Source: Hymenobacter arizonensis (GTDB taxonomy: Bacteria; Bacteroidota; Bacteroidia; Cytophagales; Hymenobacteraceae). From it: 64,000 nucleotides of DNA. Each line of letters begins with the position of its first letter. The first letter of the stretch is position 1. The stretch spans positions 434,001 to 498,000 of the forward strand of contig NZ_FOXS01000001.1 of the NCBI RefSeq assembly GCF_900115775.1, in the 5' to 3' direction. Of this stretch, positions 56,434 to 64,000 are shown piece by piece. A model generated the notes under the pieces. That model ran no database searches and was not told the DNA's origin. It worked only from the letters and a program-made list of their open reading frames with translations. The position numbers and the translations under genes are program-made.

Positions 56434-57126
56434 ATGCTTGAAGTTAAAAACCTTCGCAAGGCCTACGGCAGCCACGTGGTGCTGCACGACGTGAGCCTGA
56501 CCCTGCGGCCCGGTACCATCCACGGCTTGGTGGGGGCTAATGGCGCCGGCAAAACGACCTTGCTAAACTGCCTCTATGGGCTAGAGACCGACTTCTCGGG
56601 CGAAGTGCATGGCTCTGCCGGCCAGCCGCTACGGGAGCACACTGGCTTGTTGCCCTACGAACCCTACTTCTACCCCCGCCTGACCGGGCGGGAGTACCTG
56701 GAATTCTGCCTGCAGGCCCGCAGCCGGGACATCACTGATTTTGCGGGCTGGAACCGCTTGCTGGAGTTGCCTCTAGACCAGTACGCCGATGAGTACTCCG
56801 CCGGCATGCGCAAAAAGCTCGCCTTGCTGGCTCTTTTGGTGCAGAATTTCGACTACCTGATTCTGGATGAACCTTTCAACGGCCTGGACCTGGAGGCCAA
56901 CCTGCTGCTCAAAGAAATACTGTGCCGACTGCGTGACCGGGGCACCGGCATCCTGCTAACCTCTCATATCCTTGGCACCCTCACCGAAACCGCCGATGAA
57001 ATAACGGTGCTCGTTGACGGGCTTGTGCAGCGCCACTACTTAGCTGCCGATTTCGGAACCTTGGAAAGTGACTTGCTCAATAGTTTGCACCGCGGAAAAC
57101 TAGCAATGCTGGATTCATTGGTTTAG
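56434..57126 (+). CDS. ABC transporter ATP-binding protein
   Basis: A 230-residue nucleotide-binding subunit. Walker A is GANGAGKTTLLNCLYG, the signature loop is a variant, DEYSAGMRKKLALLA (SAGMRKK for LSGGQ), Walker B is YLILDEPFNGLD, and the switch His is in ILLTSHILGTL. The sequence is like the YtrB/NatA group of small ABC-2 ATPases. It follows the membrane protein by 11 bases and probably works with it. The start MLEVKNLRKAYG was chosen over an upstream ATG that overlaps that gene. Confidence 0.9.
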   Translation: MLEVKNLRKAYGSHVVLHDVSLTLRPGTIHGLVGANGAGKTTLLNCLYGLETDFSGEVHGSAGQPLREHTGLLPYEPYFYPRLTGREYLEFCLQARSRDITDFAGWNRLLELPLDQYADEYSAGMRKKLALLALLVQNFDYLILDEPFNGLDLEANLLLKEILCRLRDRGTGILLTSHILGTLTETADEITVLVDGLVQRHYLAADFGTLESDLLNSLHRGKLAMLDSLV

Positions 57127-57157
57127 ATTCCATGAGTAAAGCTATCCAATGCTAAAG

Positions 57158-57898
57158 CTAAAGCGCGAGATAGAACCCTGACAGTAAAGCTCGGAAAGCA
57201 GCCGAATAAGCCGGCCCCTCATCAGCGTGAATTGTCAATTCCATTTCTTTCAGACTCAAGCCTGAATGGCCACCTGATTCCTCACGCAGGAACCGACTAA
57301 TGTGCCGGGTAGGGCGCCCGCCAGGGCGGTGTCGCACTACCAACCGCTCAGCCAAGTGCAGCCCTGCCTGCTGGGCCACTGCTTCAAAATGAAGCATCTC
57401 GGGGGTCGGTAGCAACACGGTCAAGGCTCCCGCCGGCAATAAAAACTGGTAGGCAAACCCGGCCAACTCCCCAAATGAAAGCGATTCGGTGCTGACGTGC
57501 CGGGCCGTGTTGCGTGCGGCATCGGCCGAGGGTAACGAATGCCGGAAGAACGGCGGATTGCAAATGATGTGGCTGAACGAGGCTGGCGTGGAGGCTGCAT
57601 AATCGGCCAAGGTAGTGGCGCGTACTTGGATGCGGTCGGCCCACGGGCTGGCAGCGGCGTTGTGGGCAGCTTGTGCAGCGGCGGCCTCGTCAATCTCCAC
57701 GGCCTCTATTTCGACGGTGGGGTGGCGTTGGGCGGCCATCAGGGCTAGTAGCCCAGTGCCGGTGCCAATGTCCAGGAGCCGCGTAGCGCCCGCTAGGGAG
57801 GCCGCCGCGCCCAGCAGGCAGGCATCGGTGCTCACCTTCATGGCGCAGCTGCCTTGCTCGATGCGAAACTGCTGGAACTGGAAATAGTCGTTGGGCAT
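57158..57898 (-). CDS. trmN6: tRNA1(Val) (adenine37-N6)-methyltransferase
   Basis: A 246-residue SAM-dependent methyltransferase of the YfiC group. FQFQQFRIEQGSCAMKVSTD is the family start, LLDIGTGTGLLALMAAQR is motif I, FSHIICNPPFFRHSL has the NPPF catalytic motif of amino-methyltransferases, and the protein ends in a typical FRALLSGFYLAL. It modifies A37 of tRNA-Val in E. coli. It begins 7 bases after the rnhA stop, so the two form an operon. An upstream ATG at 57949 would overlap rnhA. Confidence 0.88.
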   Translation of the reverse strand: MPNDYFQFQQFRIEQGSCAMKVSTDACLLGAAASLAGATRLLDIGTGTGLLALMAAQRHPTVEIEAVEIDEAAAAQAAHNAAASPWADRIQVRATTLADYAASTPASFSHIICNPPFFRHSLPSADAARNTARHVSTESLSFGELAGFAYQFLLPAGALTVLLPTPEMLHFEAVAQQAGLHLAERLVVRHRPGGRPTRHISRFLREESGGHSGLSLKEMELTIHADEGPAYSAAFRALLSGFYLAL

Positions 57899-57905
57899 GA
57901 CGCGG

Positions 57906-58376
57906 CTACAGGAGCGAGGCCTTGGCAATGGCCTCGTAGCCTTCGTCAATTAGCAGGCCCTTGCCTAGTGCACTTTGCACGGCCAGCACATCGCAGCGCT
58001 CGTTTTCGGCGTGCCCGGCGTGTCCTTTTATCCAGTGAAAGCTCACCTTGCGCTGGCGGTAGACCTTTAGGAAGCGCCGCCACAGGTCCTCGTTGGCTTT
58101 TTTGCCGAAGTCCGGTTTCTTTTCCCAGCCAAATACCCACTTTTTCTCCACGGCATCCACCACGTACTTTGAGTCGGACACTACCCGAATGGGCAGGTCG
58201 GGGCGGTTCACGGCTTCGAGGCCCACAATGACAGCCAGCAATTCCATGCGGTTGTTGGTGGTGAGGCGGAAGCCTTGGGTAAGTTCTTTTTCGTGGGGGC
58301 CGTAGCGCAGTATCGCCCCGTACCCGCCAGGGCCGGGGTTGCCGCGCGCAGAGCCGTCGGTGAATAATTGAATCAT
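57906..58376 (-). CDS. rnhA: Ribonuclease HI
   Basis: A 156-residue enzyme degrading RNA in RNA-DNA hybrids. The catalytic carboxylates are in LFTDGSARGNPG, NNRMELLAVI, VVSDSKYVVDAV and NERCDVLAVQ, all intact, and KVSFHWIKGHAGHAENE is the handle region typical of RNase HI. The start MIQLFTDGSARG is the family start. Cotranscribed with trmN6. A large foldback element lies upstream. Confidence 0.94.
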   Translation of the reverse strand: MIQLFTDGSARGNPGPGGYGAILRYGPHEKELTQGFRLTTNNRMELLAVIVGLEAVNRPDLPIRVVSDSKYVVDAVEKKWVFGWEKKPDFGKKANEDLWRRFLKVYRQRKVSFHWIKGHAGHAENERCDVLAVQSALGKGLLIDEGYEAIAKASLL

Positions 58377-58419
58377 GGATGGAGTGGTATTTCAGGTGGG
58401 AAGCGTGCTCGGCGCACGA

Positions 58420-58614
58420 CAAACTCCCCTCCTTACAAAGGAGGGGATGTTCAGCCGCCAGGCTGAACAGGGGTGGTTGTGGGCGTTGCACGACTGGGTT
58501 TGGGTCGGGCTGACGATACAGTTCGGGTATTGTTCAGGTGTCGTGCAACGAATCCAACCACCCCCGTTGTCGCTGCGCGACAACATCCCCTCCTTATCCA
58601 AGGAGGGGAGTTTG
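58420..58614. repeat. 195-bp foldback element with nested hairpins (MITE-like)
   Basis: The 75-base ends 58420-58494 and 58540-58614 are inverted copies of each other. Inside the arms are smaller hairpins: CTCCCCTCCTT with AGGAGGGG (both ends), GTTCAGCC with GGCTGAAC, and GTTGTCGC with GCGACAAC. The sequence lies between rnhA and the aminotransferase gene and has no coding capacity of its own. Confidence 0.85.
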
Positions 58615-58630
58615 ACGTTCTCTTGTTGCG

Positions 58631-59707
58631 CTAAGCGGGGAATTCCTTGGCGAAGAACTGAACCAGGGCTTCGAAAGCGGCGTCGGGCACGGCGGGGAAG
58701 TTGGCGATGCGGATGGTGGTATTTTTCAGCGGGCCGTAGCCGCTGCCCAGATGCAGACCTACTTCGAGGGCCTTGCGCTTGATTTCTTCTATGACTGCGG
58801 CATCGCCTTTCAGGCCGATAACGGTGGTTGAGCGGGTTTCGGGATTGGTGATGAGGGGCTGCAGCGGCGTGGCCTGCTCGAAGAAGTCGTAGAGCTTCTG
58901 AGCGCGGTCGGCGAGGTGCTGGTGTACCGTTTTGATGGGCTCCCGTTCGGCCAAGACCCGGCTGAGCAGGTAAATGCCGAGGACGTTGGGCGTGTAGTTG
59001 GTTTGGAAGTTGAGCATCTGGCTCAGCATGGCCGGCAAGGCGTTGTAGTGCGCCCGGTCGTTCACGAGGCGCGCCTGGGCCACGGCCCGCGTCGAGAGTA
59101 CCAGCAGGCCCAGGCCGGCAGGCAGCCCAAAGCACTTCTGTACCGAGCCAAACCAAATATCAGCCTTGATGTATTTCAGGTTGAGGCCGCCGAGGCTGCT
59201 GGTGGCGTCCACTGCCAGCAGGGCGCCGCCGAGGCGATTGAACAGGTTCAGAATGAAGCCTTCGCGCAGCTGGGTGGCGGTGCTGGTTTCGTTTTGGGTG
59301 ATGCACACCATGTCGGTGTCTTCGGCCGAAAAGGGCAGGGTCCCAATGTCGGGCAGTTCATCGAGGCCGAACGACATGCCGCTGCTGGCCGGCCGCAGGG
59401 CCTTGGCATACTTCAGCCACTTCTCGCCGAAGTCGCCGTTGTAGAGGTGAAAGCTGCGGCGGGGCGTAAGGCTTTGCGCCAGCACTTCCCAGCACTCGGT
59501 GGCCGAGCTGGTGAACAGCACGGTGTAGTCCTGTGGAATATTGAGTTTGGCCTTGACATCGGCCACGGTTTGGCGGACCAGACTGGTTACTTTTTCGCTG
59601 CGGTGGGGGGCCGAGAGCCAGCCCTCGTCAAAAGCATCGGTCAGGTATTGGCGAACGGCGGGATATACGGCCGAAGGCCCGGGGTTGAAAGTGAAAGGCT
59701 GAACCAC
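58631..59707 (-). CDS. serC: Aminotransferase class V, phosphoserine aminotransferase-like
   Basis: A 358-residue PLP enzyme. FNPGPSAVYPAVRQYL at the start and HRSEKVTSLVRQTVADVKAK are SerC-like; VDATSSLGGLNLKYIKADIW followed by FGSVQKCFG contains the PLP lysine (QKCFG). TVLFTSSATECWEVL is the phosphate-binding segment. The likely reaction is phosphohydroxypyruvate to phosphoserine, but some Bacteroidota members of this subgroup are annotated only as class V, so this is probable, not certain. The start codon is GTG (59705-59707). Confidence 0.83.
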   Translation of the reverse strand: MVQPFTFNPGPSAVYPAVRQYLTDAFDEGWLSAPHRSEKVTSLVRQTVADVKAKLNIPQDYTVLFTSSATECWEVLAQSLTPRRSFHLYNGDFGEKWLKYAKALRPASSGMSFGLDELPDIGTLPFSAEDTDMVCITQNETSTATQLREGFILNLFNRLGGALLAVDATSSLGGLNLKYIKADIWFGSVQKCFGLPAGLGLLVLSTRAVAQARLVNDRAHYNALPAMLSQMLNFQTNYTPNVLGIYLLSRVLAEREPIKTVHQHLADRAQKLYDFFEQATPLQPLITNPETRSTTVIGLKGDAAVIEEIKRKALEVGLHLGSGYGPLKNTTIRIANFPAVPDAAFEALVQFFAKEFPA

Positions 59708-59936
59708 GGATTGAACGGATTTTCGGGTTGAGGAAACGCAGGGGCGCGGCGTGGGCCCGGGACTGCAACGAATACACTACTGCATGTATTGGCCCAGGCC
59801 GTGGAGCGGGGCGCCCAAAACGGGGAGGCAGACGGAGAACCGCCTACGGGCGCAAAGTTCGGCGCGAAATTGTCCGCATCCGAAGGCGGGCAACGCAAAA
59901 ATCCGGGCCTTTTTAGAAATCAGCCGCGGCGCAGTC

Positions 59937-60383
59937 TCACACCCGAAACCCGACCCGCTTGGGCTGCTGGTTCAGAAACCACTGCACCGCTAGCCGGTAG
60001 CTTTCCAGCCCAAAGCCGCTGATGCTGCCCGCGCAATGCCGTCCCAGCAGGCTTTTCTGCCGGAACTCCTCGCGAGCCGCCAGGTTGCTCAGGTGCACCT
60101 CTACTACCGGCGTGGCTATGCCGGCCACGGCATCAGCCAGGGCAATGCTGGTGTGGGTGTAGGCCCCGGCATTGAGCACAATGCCGTGATGCGTGAACCC
60201 TACTTCGTGCAGCTTGTCAAGGATTGCTCCTTCGTGGTTCGACTGAAAATGGCTCAGGGTGAGGTCAGGGAAAGCGGTTTCCAGCTCCGGGAAAAAATCG
60301 TCGAACGAACGGGTGCCGTAGATGCCGGGTTCGCGGCGGCCCAGTAAGTTGAGGTTGGGGCCGTTGATAATGAGAATGTTCAT
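59937..60383 (-). CDS. aroQ: 3-dehydroquinate dehydratase type II
   Basis: A 148-residue shikimate-pathway enzyme. IINGPNLNLLGRREPGIYG carries the flexible-lid Arg and active-site Tyr, FQSNHEGAILDKLHEVG and VLNAGAYTHTSIALADAV hold Glu and His sites, and EVHLSNLAAREEFRQKS is the substrate-binding His-Leu-Ser motif. The type II dodecameric form is likely. The 227-base gap before it (59708-59936) shows nothing convincing. Confidence 0.95.
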   Translation of the reverse strand: MNILIINGPNLNLLGRREPGIYGTRSFDDFFPELETAFPDLTLSHFQSNHEGAILDKLHEVGFTHHGIVLNAGAYTHTSIALADAVAGIATPVVEVHLSNLAAREEFRQKSLLGRHCAGSISGFGLESYRLAVQWFLNQQPKRVGFRV

Positions 60384-60551
60384 CGGGTTATTTAACAGTT
60401 AGCATTCAACAGGTAGCACGCGGCTGGCGTGTTCTCTCACGAGGCATTGCGGCCAAGCGCCGTTCTTTGGAGCCGCAAGCTACGCAAGTGGCCCCCGAGC
60501 CCTGAAGGCGGCAGTTGCGTGTCACATGTTAAATGATTATTGTCAACTGCC

Positions 60552-61451
60552 ATGACCTGGCCCCAGGCTATTCAACAATTTCAGGGTTACCTGCGGCTCG
60601 AAAAGTCGCTTTCGCCCAATTCCGTTGAAGCCTACGTGCGCGACGTGACCAAGCTCCAACAGTTTTTAATGATGGAGAAGGTGTTTGCCGGCCCCACGCA
60701 AGTGACTACGGCCGTGCTGCGCGAATTTCTGAGCACCCTGCAGGGCTTGGGTCTCAGCGCTACTTCGCAGGCGCGCACGCTCTCGGGGCTTAAGGCCTTT
60801 TTCGACTTCCTCATCATGGAAGACCTGCTGAAGCTGGACCCCACCGACACCCTGGAAGCGCCCAAAACCGGCCGCCACCTTCCCGACACCCTCAGCTACC
60901 CTGAAATTGAAGAACTGCTGGCCGTCATCGACCTGAGCACCGACGAGGGCCTGCGGGCACGCGCCCTGCTGGAAGTGATGTACTCGTCGGGTCTGCGCGT
61001 GAGCGAGCTGTGCGACCTGCGCCTCTCCAACATGTACGCCGAGCAAGGGTTTGTGAAGGTGGTGGGCAAGGGCAACAAGGAGCGGCTGGTGCCCATCGGC
61101 CGCGAAGCCCTGAAGCACCTCAACTTCTACATCAGCGGAGTGCGCGGGCACCAGGACATAAAAAGCGGGGCCGAAGACGTGGTGTTTCTCAGCCAGCGCG
61201 GCCGGCCTCTTTCGCGCATCACCGTTTTTACCACCTTAAAAAAGCTGGCCGAGCAAGCGGGGCTGCGCAAAACCATCAGCCCCCACACCTTGCGGCATTC
61301 CTTCGCTACGCACCTCATTGAGGGCGGGGCCGACTTACGCGCCGTGCAGGAGATGCTGGGTCACGCCAGCATTACCACCACCGAAATTTACACGCACCTT
61401 GACCGGGACTATCTGCGCCAGGTAATTACCGAGTTTCATCCCCGGAGCTAG
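60552..61451 (+). CDS. xerD: Site-specific tyrosine recombinase XerD
   Basis: A 299-residue recombinase resolving chromosome dimers at dif. The core-binding domain (FQGYLRLEKSLSPNSVEAYV) is followed by the catalytic domain with Arg in YSSGLRVSELCDLRL, Lys in VVGKGNKERLVPIG, HxxR in HTLRHSFATHLIEGGADL, His in EMLGHASITTTEIYTHL and Tyr there. The start ATG 60552 (MTWPQAIQQF) is favoured; a TTG 12 bases upstream is possible. Next to ftsK, whose product activates XerD at the division site. Confidence 0.93.
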   Translation: MTWPQAIQQFQGYLRLEKSLSPNSVEAYVRDVTKLQQFLMMEKVFAGPTQVTTAVLREFLSTLQGLGLSATSQARTLSGLKAFFDFLIMEDLLKLDPTDTLEAPKTGRHLPDTLSYPEIEELLAVIDLSTDEGLRARALLEVMYSSGLRVSELCDLRLSNMYAEQGFVKVVGKGNKERLVPIGREALKHLNFYISGVRGHQDIKSGAEDVVFLSQRGRPLSRITVFTTLKKLAEQAGLRKTISPHTLRHSFATHLIEGGADLRAVQEMLGHASITTTEIYTHLDRDYLRQVITEFHPRS

Positions 61452-61541
61452 CAACGGGCCCGGGGTAGGAGGGAAGCTAGGGGCTCGTTTGGGTGCGCTT
61501 TTCATTTTCTGGCCCGCTGCCGGTTTCAAGCCTGGATTGCT

Positions 61542-61549
61542 TAAATTTG
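61542..61549 (+). promoter_or_regulatory. Candidate ftsK promoter, -7 element TAAATTTG
   Basis: An exact TAnnTTTG match, 20 bases before the ftsK ATG. No TTG at -33. Confidence 0.4.
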
Positions 61550-61568
61550 GCCTTTATGCTTCTTTCGA

Positions 61569-64000
61569 ATGGCAGATAATCGTTATAAAAACACCCCCGC
61601 CGGCCCTTCTGCCAACCGCCCTGCTGATTCTCGGCAGCCTCGGCGGAACGAGCCGCGCGCCGCGGGCAACCGTCCGGAGCCCGCTCCGGTCCGCCCGGAG
61701 CCCCGGCCCGAACCCCGGCCCGCGGCTACCAATGTGCCCAAAGCTGCTCGGGTAGCGCCTGCGCCCAAGCCACCCCGTGCCCCACGCGGGCCGCTGCCCG
61801 GCGTAGGCAACCTGCTGGCCATTCTGCGCGACCGCCGCTTTCACCTCTTCATCGGGTTTGGGTTGCTGCTGGCCAGCTTGTACCTCACCATCGCTTTCAC
61901 CTCGTTCCTGTTCACGGGCCACGCCGACCAGAGTGTGGTGGCAGGCCTAGGAACAACGCCACTTAAAGAGGCAGGGCAGGAGTCGGGCAACTGGCTTGGC
62001 CTTCTGGGGGCCTGGGCTGCACAACTGTTTATTTACAAACTGTTTGGCGTTGCGGCATTTGCGTTGATTCCAGTGGTGTTCTTCCTGGGATACAAAATAG
62101 TTTTCCGGTCGGCCTCCGGCTCGGTGAGCTACGTGTTGGCCCTGGGCCTGTTCACCATGGCGTGGCTGAGTGTGCTGCTCGGCTACGTGGTAGTCACGCT
62201 AGCCACCCCCGGTGCTGACCCCGCCCTAGCTCACCGGCTCGATTTTCTGTGTGGCGGCGTTGGTTTCGAAGCCGCGTCCTGGCTCGACAGCCTCATTGGC
62301 TGGGGCACGGTGCTGCTGCTGGCCTTTGCGTTGATTTCGTTTGTGGTGTTCTTCTTCAATGTCACCAGCATTAACCTGGGCAGCTTCCGCCGCATGGGCG
62401 TGGAAGACGACGCCGAAGAAGACGCCGAACTGGAAGCCGAAATTGCCGCCGAGCAGGCTGCAGCCGTGGCACCAGTGGCGGCTGCGGCTTCTGCCAAGAC
62501 CAAGCCCGCGGCTCAGGAGTCGGCCGTTACAACCACTGCCCGCACTTCGGCTGGCGGCGCCAAAGCTCCTGCGCCTGCTCTGGACATCAACATGGATGAG
62601 CCCGAGGAAGAGCTGACGGATGCCCCGGCAGCCGTCGAGTTTGAGCCAGCGCCCCGGATGGGAGCCGGCGTGGCGTTGAGCGTGGCCAGCACCGCCGTCG
62701 CACCGGCTGGCGCTGCCGTGGCTGCAGTGCCTTTGGCAGCCACCGGCCCTGCCTTCTCCATTGAGATGCCCACGCCGGAAGTTGCGCCCAGCGTGCCGCT
62801 TTCTACCATTCCTACTCCGCTGTCACTGGCCGATTTAGCCGATGGCGACCTGCCTGCACCCGCACCAGCAGCACCCGCCGCTCCAGCCCTGCGCACGTTG
62901 GAAATCACCACGCCAGGTCGCGACGACCTCGACCCGAACGCTGGGGCCGACATCGCCGCCGTGGCCGACGAGGACGAAGACGCCGATGCCATGCCGCCGG
63001 GCAACTACGACCCCACCCTGGAGCTCTCGCGCTTCCAGTTCCCAACCCTGGAGCTGCTGAACGACTACGGCGTTGCCAAAGCCCAAGTAACCAAGGAGGA
63101 ACTGGAGGCTAACAAGGACCGGATTGTGGAAACGCTGGGGCACTACGGCATCAGCATCGCCAGCATCAAGGCCACGATTGGCCCCACGGTCACGCTTTAT
63201 GAAATCGTGCCCGAGGCCGGCGTGCGCATCTCCAAAATCAAGGCCCTGGAAGACGATATTGCCCTGAGTTTGGCGGCTCTGGGTATTCGTATTATTGCGC
63301 CTATCCCAGGCAAGGGTACCATCGGCATCGAGGTGCCCAACACGAAGAAGGAGATGGTGAGCATCCGCTCGGTGCTGGGCTCGGAGAAGTTTGCCAAGTC
63401 GGAAATGGACCTGCCCATTGCCTTCGGCCGCACCATCACCAACGAAGTGTTTGTGGCGGATTTGGCCAAAATGCCCCACTTGCTCATGGCCGGCGCCACG
63501 GGCCAGGGCAAGTCGGTGGGCCTGAACGTAATTCTGGCTTCGTTGCTTTACAAGCGCCACCCCGCGCAGCTCAAGTTTGTGCTCGTCGACCCTAAGAAGG
63601 TGGAATTGAGCATTTTCAACAAGATTGAGCGCCACTACCTAGCCAAGCTGCCTGACACCGACGAGGCCATCATCACCGACACGAAGAAGGTGGTCAACAC
63701 CCTCAACTCACTGTGCATGGAGATGGACCGGCGCTACGACCTGCTGAAGGAAGCCGGCTGCCGCAACCTGAAGGAGTACAACCACAAGTTCATCGAGCGC
63801 CGCCTCAACCCCAAGAAAGGCCACCGCTTCCTGCCCTTCATCGTGCTGGTCATCGACGAGCTGGCCGACCTGATGATGACGGCCGGCAAAGAAGTGGAAA
63901 CGCCCATTGCCCGCCTCGCGCAGCTGGCCCGTGCCATTGGCATTCACCTCATTGTGGCCACCCAGCGCCCCAGCGTAAACGTGATTACGGGTATCATCAA
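61569..64000 (+). CDS. ftsK: DNA translocase FtsK, partial at the right edge
   Basis: The frame opens at ATG 61569 (MADNRYKNTPAGPSANR) and runs off the window after 810 codons. Order: a Pro/Arg-rich cytoplasmic start, about four membrane spans (FHLFIGFGLLLASLYLTIAF, FALIPVVFFLGYKIVF and later), an Ala/Pro/Glu-rich linker of over 200 residues, then the motor with DLPIAFGRTITNEVFVADLA, Walker A in LLMAGATGQGKSVGLNVILA (near residue 642) and Walker B in IVLVIDELADLMM. The C-terminal gamma domain, which reads KOPS-type sequences, lies outside. It pumps DNA at the septum and works with XerD. Confidence 0.93.
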   Translation, partial: MADNRYKNTPAGPSANRPADSRQPRRNEPRAAGNRPEPAPVRPEPRPEPRPAATNVPKAARVAPAPKPPRAPRGPLPGVGNLLAILRDRRFHLFIGFGLLLASLYLTIAFTSFLFTGHADQSVVAGLGTTPLKEAGQESGNWLGLLGAWAAQLFIYKLFGVAAFALIPVVFFLGYKIVFRSASGSVSYVLALGLFTMAWLSVLLGYVVVTLATPGADPALAHRLDFLCGGVGFEAASWLDSLIGWGTVLLLAFALISFVVFFFNVTSINLGSFRRMGVEDDAEEDAELEAEIAAEQAAAVAPVAAAASAKTKPAAQESAVTTTARTSAGGAKAPAPALDINMDEPEEELTDAPAAVEFEPAPRMGAGVALSVASTAVAPAGAAVAAVPLAATGPAFSIEMPTPEVAPSVPLSTIPTPLSLADLADGDLPAPAPAAPAAPALRTLEITTPGRDDLDPNAGADIAAVADEDEDADAMPPGNYDPTLELSRFQFPTLELLNDYGVAKAQVTKEELEANKDRIVETLGHYGISIASIKATIGPTVTLYEIVPEAGVRISKIKALEDDIALSLAALGIRIIAPIPGKGTIGIEVPNTKKEMVSIRSVLGSEKFAKSEMDLPIAFGRTITNEVFVADLAKMPHLLMAGATGQGKSVGLNVILASLLYKRHPAQLKFVLVDPKKVELSIFNKIERHYLAKLPDTDEAIITDTKKVVNTLNSLCMEMDRRYDLLKEAGCRNLKEYNHKFIERRLNPKKGHRFLPFIVLVIDELADLMMTAGKEVETPIARLAQLARAIGIHLIVATQRPSVNVITGII

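Noticed and set aside
59708..59936. Short plus-strand frames between serC-like and aroQ genes
   Set aside because: Three frames overlap each other with no motif and no promoter; treated as intergenic.

Overview
The window reads as chromosome of a GC-rich Bacteroidota, most likely a Hymenobacter-like member of the Hymenobacteraceae. The grounds are Bacteroidota-only families (DUF4290, DUF5606, DUF4846, DUF4349, DUF3109, a PorT-like barrel, an OmpA/PD40 protein of PorE architecture), near absence of Shine-Dalgarno sequences, and several upstream sites matching the Bacteroidota -7 promoter element TAnnTTTG. Species assignment is inference.

Left end, 1 to about 4.45 kb, is accessory DNA. A Type IIL (MmeI-like) restriction-methyltransferase is split by a tract of five 8-bp repeats, so it looks like a phase-variable gene in the OFF state. 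Two small helix-turn-helix proteins, a tiny membrane protein and a complete tyrosine recombinase follow. The recombinase faces the core gene gyrB, so this looks like the right edge of an integrated element whose other part lies left of the window.

From 4.9 to 21.4 kb: gyrB; a convergent polyphosphate pair (ppk1 and ppx) separated by a double palindrome; a very large outer-membrane protein joining a degraded metallophosphoesterase, a kinase-like middle region and a BamA-like barrel; a membrane hydrolase; a Sir2 deacylase; a flavin-binding stress protein; a HAD phosphatase; a DUF4846 protein; and topA.

From 21.6 to 29.7 kb is a chemosensory cluster in one direction: a soluble 1486-residue receptor with eight almost identical 92-residue HAMP-type repeats, CheW, a CheY-like receiver, a CheA without a P2 domain, and a CheC-type phosphatase. 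No CheR or CheB and no motility genes are present.

From 29.9 kb to the right end are mainly housekeeping genes: arginase family, murA (Asp in place of the fosfomycin-target Cys), pcrA, cyclophilin, fasciclin lipoprotein, rsgA-waaA, peroxiredoxin, enoyl-CoA hydratase, aspartate kinase, fbp, a TonB-domain protein, engB, the PorE-like/ubiE/porT group, SDR, esterase, cdd, a saccharopine dehydrogenase-like protein, an ABC pair, trmN6-rnhA, a SerC-like aminotransferase, aroQ, xerD and ftsK (cut by the window end). Intergenic spaces carry many long inverted repeats of several unrelated families, some acting as ordinary bidirectional terminators and others resembling dispersed REP/MITE-type elements. 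No rRNA, tRNA or CRISPR array was found.
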